NCBI GenBank assembly: GCA_002344355.1
Contig: DDTN01000002.1
Coordinates: 1 to 64,000, forward strand
Length of the DNA stretch: 64,000 nt
Reading direction: 5' to 3'
Source: Proteobacteria bacterium UBA2363
GTDB taxonomy: Bacteria; Pseudomonadota; Gammaproteobacteria; Xanthomonadales; UBA2363
The translations under genes were made by a program, and so were the position numbers. A model generated the notes under the pieces. That model made no database searches. It was not told the origin of the DNA and worked only from the letters and a program-made list of their open reading frames with translations. Of the stretch, positions 1 to 9,878 are shown in pieces (positions within the stretch are counted from its first letter, which is position 1; every line of letters begins with the position of its first letter).

Positions 1-20
1 GCGGGGGAGCGATCCCCCGC
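1..20. terminator. Hairpin at the left edge, possible yicC terminator
   Basis: A perfect inverted repeat with 8-bp arms (GCGGGGGA / TCCCCCGC) and a 4-nt loop lies about 43 bp beyond the yicC stop codon. It could end yicC transcription. No T-tract is visible because the window ends here. Confidence 0.4.
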
Positions 21-62
21 CCTTCTTGCATGCGTCGCCGGCCCTCGGCCGCGCCGCGGTCC

Positions 63-932
63 TCACTCGATGTTCTGGACCTGCTCGCGCATCTGCTCGA
101 TCAGCACCTTCAGCTCGACCGCGGCCTGGGTGCTGCGGGCATCGACCGACTTGCTGCCCAGGGTGTTGGCCTCGCGGTTGAACTCCTGCATCAGGAAGTC
201 GAGGCGGCGGCCGACCGCCTCCTCGAGCGCGAGCGTGCGCCGCGCTTCCTGGACGTGGCCGGCGAGGCGGTCGAGCTCCTCGTCGACATCCAGCTTCTGC
301 AGGTTGAGGACCACCTCCTGCTCGAGGCGGCCGGGATCCAGCGGCATCCTGAGGTCGGCCAGGCGCGACTCCAGACGGGCACGCAGCGCGCTGCGGATCT
401 CCGGAAGCAGGGCGCGGACCCTTGCCGCCTCGCGCTCGATGCCGTCCAGGCGCTCCACCAGCAGCGCCGCCAGCCGCTCGCCCTCGCGGGCACGGGCCGC
501 GACCAGGCCGTCGAGCGCCTGCTCCAGGGTGGCGAGCGCCGCCGCCTGCAACGCCGCCGGATCGACCTCGGGTTCGACCAGCAGGCCGGGCCAGGCCAGC
601 ACCTCGGTCAGCGACACCCGCTGCAGGTTGGCCGGCATGTGCTCGCCCAGGCGGCGCATGGCCTGGCCCAGTGCCGCGACCAGCGCCTCGTCGACCTGCA
701 GCAGTCCGCCCGCGCCGCGATCCCGGCGCAGCCGCAGGCTGGCATCGACCTTGCCGCGCGCGAGGCGGCCGGTGATGCGCTCGCGCGCCGGACCGTCGAG
801 TTGCCGCAACTCCTCGGGCAGGCGCAGGCCGACCTCCAGGAAGCGGTGGTTGACCGAGCGCAGGTCCCAGGACAGCACGCCCCAGGGTGTGGCGGTCTCG
901 GCCTCGGCGTAGCCGGTCATGCTGCGGATCAT
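63..932 (-). CDS. yicC: YicC family endoribonuclease-like protein
   Basis: A 289-residue protein beginning MIRSMTGYAEAE, the characteristic YicC N-terminus, followed by the helical middle and the DUF1732-type C-terminus (QEFNREANTLGSK, IEQMREQVQNIE). The family is linked to RNA turnover and stationary-phase fitness in E. coli. The reading frame is open further upstream, but the ATG at 930-932 gives the conserved start and usual length. It is divergent from rph, a classic neighbour. The function is inferred from family resemblance. Confidence 0.93.
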   Translation of the reverse strand: MIRSMTGYAEAETATPWGVLSWDLRSVNHRFLEVGLRLPEELRQLDGPARERITGRLARGKVDASLRLRRDRGAGGLLQVDEALVAALGQAMRRLGEHMPANLQRVSLTEVLAWPGLLVEPEVDPAALQAAALATLEQALDGLVAARAREGERLAALLVERLDGIEREAARVRALLPEIRSALRARLESRLADLRMPLDPGRLEQEVVLNLQKLDVDEELDRLAGHVQEARRTLALEEAVGRRLDFLMQEFNREANTLGSKSVDARSTQAAVELKVLIEQMREQVQNIE

Positions 933-1083
933 CGGGGGCGGTTCCGGAAGAGGCGAAGCGACCATGGTAGTCCCGGAACCAGGGCGCCGGCGCCGGCGAT
1001 CGCCCGCCGGCCCGGGCGCCGGCCCGCGCCGCCGCGCGGTCGCCCCGGACCCCGCCACGGCGACCGGGCCGCACGGATCCGGG

Positions 1084-1089
1084 TAGACT
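1084..1089 (+). promoter_or_regulatory. Candidate -10 element upstream of rph
   Basis: TAGACT lies about 30 bp before the rph start codon in the yicC/rph divergent gap. No convincing -35 was found, so this is a weak call. Confidence 0.25.
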
Positions 1090-1119
1090 CCGCCTCCCCT
1101 GCCTGGCCAAGGACGTCGC

Positions 1120-1851
<732 letters not shown>

Positions 1852-1858
1852 CCGCGCC

Positions 1859-2461
1859 GTGGCCACGCGCGTCGTCGTCGCCACCGGCAATCCGGGCAAG
1901 CTGGCCGAGCTCGAGGACCTGCTGGACGGCCTGGGGCTGGACCTGGTGGCCCAGGGCGCGCTCGGCATCGGCGATGCCGACGAGACCGGTACGAGCTACG
2001 TCGAGAATGCCCTGATCAAGGCCCGGCACGCGGCCCGCGCCAGCGGCCTGCCGGCCCTGGCGGACGACTCCGGCCTCGCGGTCGCCGCCCTCGGTGGCGC
2101 GCCCGGCCTGCACACCGCCCGCTACGCCGGCCCGGGGGCCAGCGCCGCCGACAACATCGGCAAGCTGCTGGCGGCCCTGGACGGGGTGCCGGACCGGCAG
2201 CGCGGCGCCTGCTTCCATGCCTGCCTGGTGCTGGTGCGCGCAGCCGACGACCCGCTGCCGATCATCGCCCAGGGCCGCTGGAACGGCCGCATCCTGCAGG
2301 CGCCCCGCGGCCGCGGCGGGTTCGGCTACGACCCGGTGTTCCTGGACGAGGAGTCCGGACTGGCCGCCGCCGAACTGGACGAGCGCACCAAGAACCGGAT
2401 CAGCCACCGCGGCCGCGCGGTCGCCGCCCTGCGCGAGGCCCTGGCGCAGGGCTGGCCCTGA
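1859..2461 (+). CDS. rdgB: XTP/dITP diphosphatase (RdgB/HAM1 family)
   Basis: A 200-residue non-canonical purine NTP pyrophosphatase that hydrolyses dITP/XTP and so keeps deaminated purines out of DNA. The N-terminal substrate motif is VVVATGNPGKLAEL; further on come LADDSGLAV and GRGGFGYDPVF, and the end has the SHRGRA motif. The GTG at 1859 was chosen because TRVVVATGN is the family N-terminus; the longer frame upstream lies inside rph. It sits between rph and hemW, as in many gammaproteobacteria. Confidence 0.95.
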   Translation: MATRVVVATGNPGKLAELEDLLDGLGLDLVAQGALGIGDADETGTSYVENALIKARHAARASGLPALADDSGLAVAALGGAPGLHTARYAGPGASAADNIGKLLAALDGVPDRQRGACFHACLVLVRAADDPLPIIAQGRWNGRILQAPRGRGGFGYDPVFLDEESGLAAAELDERTKNRISHRGRAVAALREALAQGWP

Positions 2462-2468
2462 CGCGCCG

Positions 2469-3659
2469 ATGCAGGCGATGCTGGCCAGCGCCGCGCGCGC
2501 GCCGGAGTCCCTGGCGCTGTACGTGCACCTGCCCTGGTGCGTGCGCAAGTGCCCTTACTGCGACTTCAATTCCCACCGTGCGCCGGGCGCGCTGCCGGTG
2601 GCCGACTACGTGCGCGCGCTGGCCGCAGACCTCGACCACGACCTTGCGACCTGGCCCGAGCTCGCGCTGCGACCCGTCACCAGCGTGTTCTTCGGCGGCG
2701 GCACGCCCAGCCTGTTCCCGCCCTCGGCGATCGCCGACATCCTGGCCCATGCCGGGCGGCGCCTGGCGCTGTCCGGCGACGCCGAGATCACCCTGGAAGC
2801 CAATCCCGGCACCACCGAACATGGCCGCTTCGAAGGCTACCGGCAGGCCGGCGTCAACCGGATCAGCCTGGGCGTGCAGAGCTTCGACGACCGCCTGCTG
2901 CGGCGCCTGGGCCGCATCCACGGTGCGGCCGAGGCCCGTGCCGCCGCCGGGTCGGTGGCCGCCGCCGGCTTCGACCGCTGCAACCTGGACCTGATGTACG
3001 CGCTGCCCGGCCAGGACCTGGCCGGCGCCCTGGCCGACCTCGACGCCGCCCTGGCGCTGGCGCCGGGCCATGTCTCGCACTACCAGCTGACCCTGGAGCC
3101 GAACACCGCCTTCGCGGCGCAGCCGCCGCCGGGCCTGCCCGACGACGACCTCGCGGCGGCGATGATGGAAGCCTGCCAGGCGCGGCTCGCCGACGCCGGC
3201 TACGGCCACTACGAGACCTCGGCGTACGCGCTGCCCGGCCAGGCCTGCCGGCACAACCTCAACTACTGGCGCTACGGCGACTTCCTGGGCATCGGCGCCG
3301 GCGCCCACGGCAAGCTGACCGTCGCCGGCCAGGTCCGGCGCCGCTGGAAGCTGCGTCATCCGCGCGCCTTCATGGACGCCGCCGGCGGCGCCGCCGCGGT
3401 CGGCGGCGACCAGGCCCTGGCGGCCGCCGACCTGCCGTTCGATTTCCTGCTCAATGCCCTGCGCCTGGCCGAGGGGGTGCCGGCCGGACTGTTCGAGGCG
3501 CGTACCGGCCTGCCGCTGGCGGCGATCGCCCCCGCCCTGGACCGGGCGCGGCAGCGCGGCCTGCTGGCCGACGATCCCGACCGCCTGGTGGCCACCGGCC
3601 TGGGCCAGCGCTTCCTGAACGACCTGCTCACGCTGTTCCTGCCAGCGTCGCGGCGATGA
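2469..3659 (+). CDS. hemW: Radical SAM heme chaperone HemW
   Basis: A 396-residue HemW (HemN-like) protein. The radical SAM cluster motif CxxxCxxC is at C24, C28 and C31 (WCVRKCPYCDFNS), followed by FFGGGTPSLF, NRISLGVQSF and NLDLMYALPGQ. HemW binds and delivers heme and does not act as a coproporphyrinogen oxidase. ATG 2469 is 7 bp after the rdgB stop. The stop overlaps the next ATG (ATGA at 3656-3659), indicating translational coupling to the CPXCG protein. hemH elsewhere in the window is a functional relative. Confidence 0.94.
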   Translation: MQAMLASAARAPESLALYVHLPWCVRKCPYCDFNSHRAPGALPVADYVRALAADLDHDLATWPELALRPVTSVFFGGGTPSLFPPSAIADILAHAGRRLALSGDAEITLEANPGTTEHGRFEGYRQAGVNRISLGVQSFDDRLLRRLGRIHGAAEARAAAGSVAAAGFDRCNLDLMYALPGQDLAGALADLDAALALAPGHVSHYQLTLEPNTAFAAQPPPGLPDDDLAAAMMEACQARLADAGYGHYETSAYALPGQACRHNLNYWRYGDFLGIGAGAHGKLTVAGQVRRRWKLRHPRAFMDAAGGAAAVGGDQALAAADLPFDFLLNALRLAEGVPAGLFEARTGLPLAAIAPALDRARQRGLLADDPDRLVATGLGQRFLNDLLTLFLPASRR

Positions 3660-3850
3660 ACGCGGTGTACGTGACCCTGCATTGCCCCTACTGCGGCGAA
3701 AGTTTCGACAGTCCGGCCGACCCGGGCGGCGGCGAACTGCAGTGCTACATCGAGGACTGTGCGGTCTGTTGCCGGCCGATCGCCGTGCGGCTGCGGCTGG
3801 ACGAAGCAGGCGAGGCCACCGCCCGCACCCGCAGGGACGACGACGCCTGA
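3656..3850 (+). CDS. CPXCG motif cysteine-rich small protein
   Basis: A 64-residue protein with CPYCGESF near residue 10 and a second CxxC-type pair (CYIEDCAVCCRPI), matching the CPXCG motif-containing small proteins common in gammaproteobacteria. The paired cysteines suggest one zinc-binding knuckle. The C-terminus is charged. Its ATG overlaps the hemW stop codon, so it belongs to the same operon. The function is unknown. Confidence 0.85.
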   Translation: MNAVYVTLHCPYCGESFDSPADPGGGELQCYIEDCAVCCRPIAVRLRLDEAGEATARTRRDDDA

Positions 3851-3885
3851 ACGCCGGGCCGGCCCCCGGCCATGACTTCCGCAAC

Positions 3886-3914
3886 TTGCCTGCACCGCCC
3901 CCCGGGTCTACAGT
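3886..3914 (+). promoter_or_regulatory. Candidate sigma-70 promoter for the lipoprotein gene
   Basis: TTGCCT at 3886-3891 and TACAGT at 3909-3914 are separated by exactly 17 bp, in the only long gap between the CPXCG gene and the lipoprotein gene. It predicts an mRNA leader of a little over 110 nt. Confidence 0.45.
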
Positions 3915-4038
3915 GCCGCCGCGCCCGCAGGTCCCGGCTCCAGCCCGGCCCACTGACGGGTCCGCATGCCGGCCGGCATGCCCGGCGCCAGGCGCGCCCG
4001 GCGCGCCCCCTGCGCCCCCCCTAGCCCTGGAGACCGCC

Positions 4039-4911
4039 ATGATCCGTCCCGCCACCCTGAACCGTTTCGCCCTTGCCGGCGCGCTCGCCCTGCTGCTGGC
4101 CGCCTGCGGCAAGGACGAATCCGCCGCCGTCGCGCCGTCCGGCAGCGGTCCGGAGGCGACCATCGTCCACTCCGCCCGGCTGCTGCGCGAGGGCGACATC
4201 GGCAAGCTGTTCGAAGCCTCGGTGCCGCCCGCCCGTCTCGAGCAGGCCCGGCAGTCCTGGCTGGAGGAGATGCGCAAGGACGCGCCCAGCGACGAGGATC
4301 GCGCCCAGTTCGCCGAGACCATGTCGCGGCTGACCGCGCCGGACGCCGAGGCCCAGCTGATGGCCGAGATCCGGCCCCAGCTCGAGCAGTTCCAGGGCGA
4401 GATGAAGGCCCAGCTGCCGGCCATGGTCGCCATGGGCAAGGGCTTCCTGATCGCCGCCGTGAACGAGAGCGAGGAGCTCACCCCCGAGCAGCGGCCGCAG
4501 GTGGTCGCCCTGGTCGACGCGGTCGGCCGCTGGGTCGAGACCGGCGAGTTCGCCAGCGTCGAGCGCGCCGAGAAGGCCGTGCGCGAGGTCACCTCCGCCG
4601 CGCGCCGCATGAACGTCGACAGCCTCGACCAGATCCGCGCCAAGGACTTCGACGGCATGATGGATCTCGCCTCGATCGGCTTCGACGGCTTCAAGAAGGC
4701 GCTCAAGGCCTACGACATCGACCTCGACGCCAGCCTCGACTCGGTCCGTGCCGAGGTGCTGGAGCGCAACGGCGCCGAGGCCAAGGTCCGCGTGCACCTG
4801 CAGTTCCTGGGCGCGCCGCTGACCTTCGACACCACCATGGTCGAGATCGACGGTCGCTGGTACGGCAAGGATGCCCTCGAGAACCTGGACAAGGCCAGCG
4901 GCGGCGCCTGA
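4039..4911 (+). CDS. Putative lipoprotein of unknown function
   Basis: A 290-residue protein with a lipoprotein signal peptide ending at the lipobox LAAC (C23), so it is probably anchored in a membrane facing the periplasm. The body is rich in charged helices (about residues 50-215) and ends in a short domain with VRVHLQFLG and VEIDGRWYGKDAL, reminiscent of a small alpha/beta fold. The ATG at 4039 gives a clean signal peptide. It lies between the hemW operon and plsB and has its own candidate promoter. I do not recognise the family beyond this. Confidence 0.8.
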   Translation: MIRPATLNRFALAGALALLLAACGKDESAAVAPSGSGPEATIVHSARLLREGDIGKLFEASVPPARLEQARQSWLEEMRKDAPSDEDRAQFAETMSRLTAPDAEAQLMAEIRPQLEQFQGEMKAQLPAMVAMGKGFLIAAVNESEELTPEQRPQVVALVDAVGRWVETGEFASVERAEKAVREVTSAARRMNVDSLDQIRAKDFDGMMDLASIGFDGFKKALKAYDIDLDASLDSVRAEVLERNGAEAKVRVHLQFLGAPLTFDTTMVEIDGRWYGKDALENLDKASGGA

Positions 4912-4933
4912 GCGCGACGGTCCGCCGGCCGCC

Positions 4934-7441
4934 ATGGCCGGTCAGGCGCCGTCGGCCGGCCGCGCCACCCCGCTGTGGGCGCGGCTGGCCTTCGCCCTGC
5001 AGAAGCCCTGGGTGCGCCTGCGCCTGGAGCAGCCGGCGCCGGGCGAGGGCTTCGACCCGGCCCGGCCCTGGTGCTACGTGCTCGAGCGCGAGGGCCTGAG
5101 CTACGCCCTGGTGCTCGAGCAGGCCTGCCGCGAGGCCGGCCTGCCCGGCCCGTTCCAGGCCGCCCATCCCGACCTGCCGCGGCGCCGGCCGCGCCTGGTG
5201 CTCACCCGCCGCAGGGCGTTGCCGTTCGGCCGCCGCGACCGCGCGGTCGCCGATACCCGCGGACTCGAGGCGCTGGTCGCCCGCGCTGCCGCCGATCCCG
5301 ACTTCGAGTGCCAGCTGGTGCCGGTGTCGGTGTTCGTGGGCCGCGCGCCGGACCGCAACCAGGGCTGGTTCCGGGTGCTGTTCTCCGAGCACTGGGCGAT
5401 CACCGGCTGGTTCCAGCGCGCCCTCGCCCTGATCTTCAACGGTCGCAACACCTGGGTGCGGATCGCGCGCCCGGTCTCCCTGCGCGGCCTGCTCGAGGGC
5501 GAGACCCCGCCGGGACACGCAACGCGCAAGCTGGCACGGGTCCTGCGCACCCACTTCAGGCGCGTGCGCACGGCGATGATCGGCGCCGACCTGTCGCACC
5601 GGCGCATGCTGATCGAACGCCTGGTCGCGGCCCCGGCGGTACGCGAGGCGATCGCCGCCCAGGCCGCCCGCGACGGCAGCAGCCTGGCCGCCTCGGAGAA
5701 GCAGGCGCGCAAGTACGCCTGGGAGATCGCCGCCGACTACTCGCACCCGTTCGTGCGCTCGATGTCGTTCCTGCTGACCGGCTTCTGGAACCGCATCTAC
5801 GACGGCGTCCGCGCCCACCACCTGGATACCGCCAAGCGCGCCGCCGACAGCGCCACCGTGGTCTACGTGCCCTGTCACCGCAGCCACATCGACTACCTGA
5901 TCCTGTCCTACCTGCTCTACCGCAACGGCCTGGTGCCCCCGCACATCGCCGCCGGGATCAACCTCAACATGCCCCTGGTGGGCCCGCTGCTGCGCCGCGG
6001 CGGCGCCTTCTTCCTGCGCCGGAGCTTCAAGGGCAACGCCCTCTACCCGGTGGTGTTCGCCGAATACGTCGACGCCCTGTACGCCAACGGCACCGCCATC
6101 GAATACTTCATCGAGGGCGGCCGCAGCCGCACCGGGCGCCTGCTGGCGCCCAAGGCCGGGATGCTGGCGATGACCGTGCGCAGCTTCCTGCGCACGCCGC
6201 AGCAGCCGGCCAGGCTGCTGCCCGTCTACATCGGCTACGAGAAGCTGATCGAGGGCCGCTCCTACCTTGGCGAGCTGGCCGGCAAGGGCAAGCGCAAGGA
6301 GTCGGTGTTCGCGCTGCTCGGGTCGCTGCGCATCCTGCGCCGCAAGTACGGCCAGGCCGCGGTCAGCTTCGGCGAACCGATCGACCTGCGCGCGCACATG
6401 GACCTGCATGCGCCGCAGTGGCTGGCCGAGCGCGACAATCCCCGCGCGGAGTGGCTGAACCCTGCGGTCGACGCGCTCGCCCAGCGCATCCAGGTCGAGG
6501 TCAACCGTGCCGCCGAGGTCAACGCCATCAACCTGGTGGCGCTGGCGATCCTGTCGGCGCCCAAGCACGCCCTGGGCGAGGCCGACCTGAAGGCGCAGAT
6601 CGCGCTGCTGCAGACCCTGTTCACCAGCCTGCCCTACAGCGGGCGCGTGGTGGTGTGCGCCGACCCGCCCGAACAGGTGATCGCCTGGGCCGAGAAACTG
6701 GGCTGGCTGCGCCGCACCAGCCACCCGCTCGGCGACGTGCTGAGCGCCGAGGGCGACCAGGGCGTGCTGCTCAGCTACTACCGCAACAACGTCATGCACC
6801 TGGTGGTGTGCGCGGCCTGGATCGCCTGCTGCCTGCTCAACAACCGCGAGATCACCCGCGCCAGCGTCGGCCGCATCGGCCGCATCGTCTATCCCTTCCT
6901 GAAGGCCGAGCTGTTCCTGCACTGGGACGCCGACGGCTTCGTCGCGGAACTGGAGCGCACCGCCGACCTGCTGATCGAGCAGCGCGTGCTGACCGGGCGC
7001 GATGCCGGCCGCCGCCTGCGCAGGCCGACCGGCGGCACCCTGGGCCAGTACCAGTTGCGCCTGCTGGCGCACTGCCTGCTGCAGTCGATCGAGCGCTACT
7101 ACATCGGCGCGGCCGTCCTGGTGCGCTCCGGCTCGGGCACGCTGACCACCGGCGAGCTGGAGAACCTGTGCCACCTGACCGCCCAGCGGCTGAGCCTGCT
7201 GCAGGAGATGTCGGCGCCGGAGTTCTTCGACAAGGCGCTGTTCCGCGGCTTCATCCAGCAACTGCGGGAGCTGGGGGTGATCGCGGTCGACGGCAACGGC
7301 AAGCTGACCTTCGACCAGGTCCTCGCCGACAGCCTGGACGACGCCCGCCGCATCCTGTCGCGCGAGATCCGCCACGGCATCCTGAAGCTGACGCCGGAAG
7401 CCCGCGCCGCGGTGGCCGACGCCGACGCCGCGCCCGACTGA
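4934..7441 (+). CDS. plsB: Glycerol-3-phosphate 1-O-acyltransferase PlsB
   Basis: An 835-residue membrane-associated acyltransferase that makes lysophosphatidate, the first step of phospholipid synthesis. The catalytic HX4D block HRSHID is at about residue 314, followed by GAFFLRRSF, the glycerophosphate-binding block FIEGGRSRTGR and LLPVYIGYEKLIEG. The length fits PlsB (about 800 residues). ATG 4934 begins 22 bp after the lipoprotein stop, so the two may be co-transcribed. Confidence rests on the full set of acyltransferase motifs. Confidence 0.96.
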   Translation: MAGQAPSAGRATPLWARLAFALQKPWVRLRLEQPAPGEGFDPARPWCYVLEREGLSYALVLEQACREAGLPGPFQAAHPDLPRRRPRLVLTRRRALPFGRRDRAVADTRGLEALVARAAADPDFECQLVPVSVFVGRAPDRNQGWFRVLFSEHWAITGWFQRALALIFNGRNTWVRIARPVSLRGLLEGETPPGHATRKLARVLRTHFRRVRTAMIGADLSHRRMLIERLVAAPAVREAIAAQAARDGSSLAASEKQARKYAWEIAADYSHPFVRSMSFLLTGFWNRIYDGVRAHHLDTAKRAADSATVVYVPCHRSHIDYLILSYLLYRNGLVPPHIAAGINLNMPLVGPLLRRGGAFFLRRSFKGNALYPVVFAEYVDALYANGTAIEYFIEGGRSRTGRLLAPKAGMLAMTVRSFLRTPQQPARLLPVYIGYEKLIEGRSYLGELAGKGKRKESVFALLGSLRILRRKYGQAAVSFGEPIDLRAHMDLHAPQWLAERDNPRAEWLNPAVDALAQRIQVEVNRAAEVNAINLVALAILSAPKHALGEADLKAQIALLQTLFTSLPYSGRVVVCADPPEQVIAWAEKLGWLRRTSHPLGDVLSAEGDQGVLLSYYRNNVMHLVVCAAWIACCLLNNREITRASVGRIGRIVYPFLKAELFLHWDADGFVAELERTADLLIEQRVLTGRDAGRRLRRPTGGTLGQYQLRLLAHCLLQSIERYYIGAAVLVRSGSGTLTTGELENLCHLTAQRLSLLQEMSAPEFFDKALFRGFIQQLRELGVIAVDGNGKLTFDQVLADSLDDARRILSREIRHGILKLTPEARAAVADADAAPD

Positions 7442-7610
7442 GCCCGGGCCTTTCCGGCGCACCTCCGGGTGCCGGCCCCATCGGCCGGCCGACCGCGCGC
7501 CGGGACAGGGAAGGCCCGCCCGGGAACCGCGGCCGGCGAGGGATGCGCGCCACCGCAGCGGGACCTGTGGGGCGCCGATCCGGTCGGCGCCTGCATGCCC
7601 TTGGCCCGTC

Positions 7611-7817
7611 TCAGGCGTCGAGGTCGGGGATCAGGCGGTTTTCCAGCCAGGCGATCTCGTCCTTGAGGCGAAGCTTGCGCTTCTTCATGCGCACCATGGA
7701 CACCTGGTCGATCGCCTGGTCGGCGGCCAGGCGGGCGATCAGCAGATCGAGGTCGCGGTGTTCGGTGCGCAGCTCGACCAGGCGACGCACCAGGCTGGCG
7801 GGATCCTTGCTGTCCAT
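7611..7817 (-). CDS. DUF465 / YdcH family small protein
   Basis: A 68-residue, almost entirely charged helical protein ending LKDEIAWLENRLIPDLDA, typical of the YdcH/DUF465 family. The block MKKRKLRLKDEIA is the conserved core. The upstream frame is open but lacks conserved content; the ATG at 7815-7817 gives the usual size. It is convergent with plsB and divergent from the SulP gene. The function is unknown. Confidence 0.85.
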   Translation of the reverse strand: MDSKDPASLVRRLVELRTEHRDLDLLIARLAADQAIDQVSMVRMKKRKLRLKDEIAWLENRLIPDLDA

Positions 7818-8058
7818 GGCATCCGTCGGATTGCCCCGGCACCGGGGTGCCGGCGCGGCATGGCCCAAGCATACGACAGCCCGGGGGCTGCGGCCGCGGG
7901 CGACCCGGCGGCCGTAGGCGCTCCGCGGCCCCGGCCGGCCGCCCGGCGACCCGGCGCGGCAGGTCGTTCCAGGCCGCGCCGCCCGGCACTGCGCCGGGCG
8001 CGGGGCGGGCGCGGCCCGCAAGGCGGCCTCCGGCGGCCTGCTAAGCTCGACGTCCACC

Positions 8059-9771
8059 ATGGCGCATCACGCGACGCCTCCGACCTGGCACCTGTACCTG
8101 CCCAAGCTGGTGACGGTGCTGCGCGAGGGCTACGGCGCGCGCCAGTTCCGCGCCGACCTGGTGGCCGGCCTGACCGTCGCCATCGTCGCCCTGCCGCTGG
8201 CCATGGCGCTGGCGATCGCCAGCGGCACCAGCCCCGAGAAGGGCCTGCACACCGCGATCATCGCCGGTTTCCTGGTCTCCGCGCTGGGCGGCTCGCGGGT
8301 GCAGATCGGCGGTCCGACCGCCGCCTTCATCCCGGTTGTGTTCAACGTCATCGAGCGCTTCGGCTACGGCGGGCTGGTGCTGTGCACCCTGCTCGCCGGG
8401 CTGATCCTGGTCGCCGCCGGCCTGCTGCGGGTCGGCGCCCTGATGCGCTACATGCCGCAGCCGGTGGTGACCGGCTTCACCGCCGGCATCGCCGTGACCA
8501 TCTTCCTCAGCCAGGTCAAGGACGCGCTGGGCCTGCCGATCGAGCGCCTGCCCGGCGAGTTCCTCGAGCGGCTGCAAGCGTACGGACGCCACCTCGGCGA
8601 GTTCGATGCGACCACGGTGGCGATGACCGCGGGCTGCCTGGCCCTGATCGTCGGCCTGCGGCGCTGGCGGCCGGCCTGGCCGGGCTTCCTGCTGGCGGTG
8701 GTGGCCGGTTCGGTGGTGGTCGCGCTGGCGGCGCTGCCGGTGGCGACCATCGGCTCGGTGCATGGCGCCATCCCCTCGGCGCTGCCGAGCTTCTCGATCC
8801 CCGAGATCCCCTTCGCGCGCACCGCCGAGCTGCTGCCCAGCGCCCTGACCATCGCCTTCCTGGCCGGCGTCGAGTCGCTGCTGTCGGCGGTGGTCGCCGA
8901 CGGCATGACCGGCGGCCGCCACCGCAGCAACTGCGAACTGGTCGCCCAGGGCGTCGCCAACGTCGGCTCGGCGCTGTTCGGCGCCCTGCCCGCCACCGGC
9001 GCGATCGCCCGCACCGCCACCAACGTCCGCGCCGGCGGCCGCACGCCGGTCGCCGGCATGCTGCACGCCGGCTTCCTGCTGCTGTTCATGCTGGTGCTGG
9101 CGCCGCTGATGGCCTGGGTGCCGCTGCCGGCGCTGGCCGCGGTGCTGCTGGTGGTGGCCTGGAACATGAGCGAGGTCGAGCGTTTCCGGCACCTGATGAA
9201 GGCCCCGGTCGGCGACCGCGTGGTGCTGCTGGTCACCTTCGGCCTGACCGTCGCCTTCGACCTGACCGTGGCGATCCAGGTCGGCGTGGTGCTGGCGGCC
9301 TTCCAGTTCATGCACCGCATGGGCGAGGTGGTGGCGATGGAGACCGACGTCGAACTGATCGACGAGGACCGCGACGACGCGGCCGGTGGTGCCCAGCCCG
9401 ACCAGCGCGACCTGCTGCCGGCCGGGGTCGCGGCGTTCCGGATCAGCGGGCCGCTGTTCTTCGCGGTCGCCAACCGCCTGGACACCGTGCTCGACCAGTA
9501 CCCGGACCGCCCGGCCGTGTTCATCCTGCGCCTGCGCCTGGTGCCGCTGATCGATGCCTCCGGTGCCCAGGCGCTGGCCGATTTCCTGGACCGCTGCCGG
9601 CGCATGGGCACCGCGGTGATCCTCTCCGGCCTGCAGGCGCAGCCCGCCAGCGTGCTGATCGCCATGGGCCTGAACCGGCATCCGGCGCTGGTCGGGGAGG
9701 CGGTGGGGTTTCCGGAAGCGGTGGCGATGGCGCGGTCGCACCTGGACGCCACGGCGCCGGCGACGGCCTGA
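8059..9771 (+). CDS. SulP family inorganic anion transporter with STAS domain
   Basis: A 570-residue SLC26/SulP permease. The N-terminal signature DLVAGLTVAIVALPLAMA is at about residues 33-50, followed by about 12 hydrophobic segments including FLAGVESLLSAVVADGM. From about residue 455 a cytosolic STAS domain begins, containing ILRLRLVPLIDASGAQAL. Substrates in the family include sulfate, bicarbonate and other anions; the sequence does not decide which. It starts at ATG 8059 in a divergent gap with the DUF465 gene. No carbonic anhydrase gene is adjacent. Confidence 0.93.
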   Translation: MAHHATPPTWHLYLPKLVTVLREGYGARQFRADLVAGLTVAIVALPLAMALAIASGTSPEKGLHTAIIAGFLVSALGGSRVQIGGPTAAFIPVVFNVIERFGYGGLVLCTLLAGLILVAAGLLRVGALMRYMPQPVVTGFTAGIAVTIFLSQVKDALGLPIERLPGEFLERLQAYGRHLGEFDATTVAMTAGCLALIVGLRRWRPAWPGFLLAVVAGSVVVALAALPVATIGSVHGAIPSALPSFSIPEIPFARTAELLPSALTIAFLAGVESLLSAVVADGMTGGRHRSNCELVAQGVANVGSALFGALPATGAIARTATNVRAGGRTPVAGMLHAGFLLLFMLVLAPLMAWVPLPALAAVLLVVAWNMSEVERFRHLMKAPVGDRVVLLVTFGLTVAFDLTVAIQVGVVLAAFQFMHRMGEVVAMETDVELIDEDRDDAAGGAQPDQRDLLPAGVAAFRISGPLFFAVANRLDTVLDQYPDRPAVFILRLRLVPLIDASGAQALADFLDRCRRMGTAVILSGLQAQPASVLIAMGLNRHPALVGEAVGFPEAVAMARSHLDATAPATA

Positions 9772-9842
9772 AACACCGCTCCGCGAGGAGCCCCGCCGGC
9801 CCGGGACGGCCACCGCCGCGCTGTCGCACCGTTCCGCTTCCG

Positions 9843-9848
9843 TACAAT
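9843..9848 (+). promoter_or_regulatory. Candidate -10 element of ttcA
   Basis: TACAAT lies 30 bp before the ttcA ATG. A weak -35 (CTGTCG) is 17 bp upstream. It would give ttcA its own promoter downstream of the SulP gene. Confidence 0.4.
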
Positions 9849-9878
9849 CGCGTCCTGTCCCGCCGCCCTTCCGCAGCC

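Noticed and set aside
4703..7462. Long open frame (over 900 codons) on the minus strand opposite plsB
   Set aside because: It is a shadow of plsB caused by high GC; its translation is repetitive glutamine/alanine/valine with no family features.
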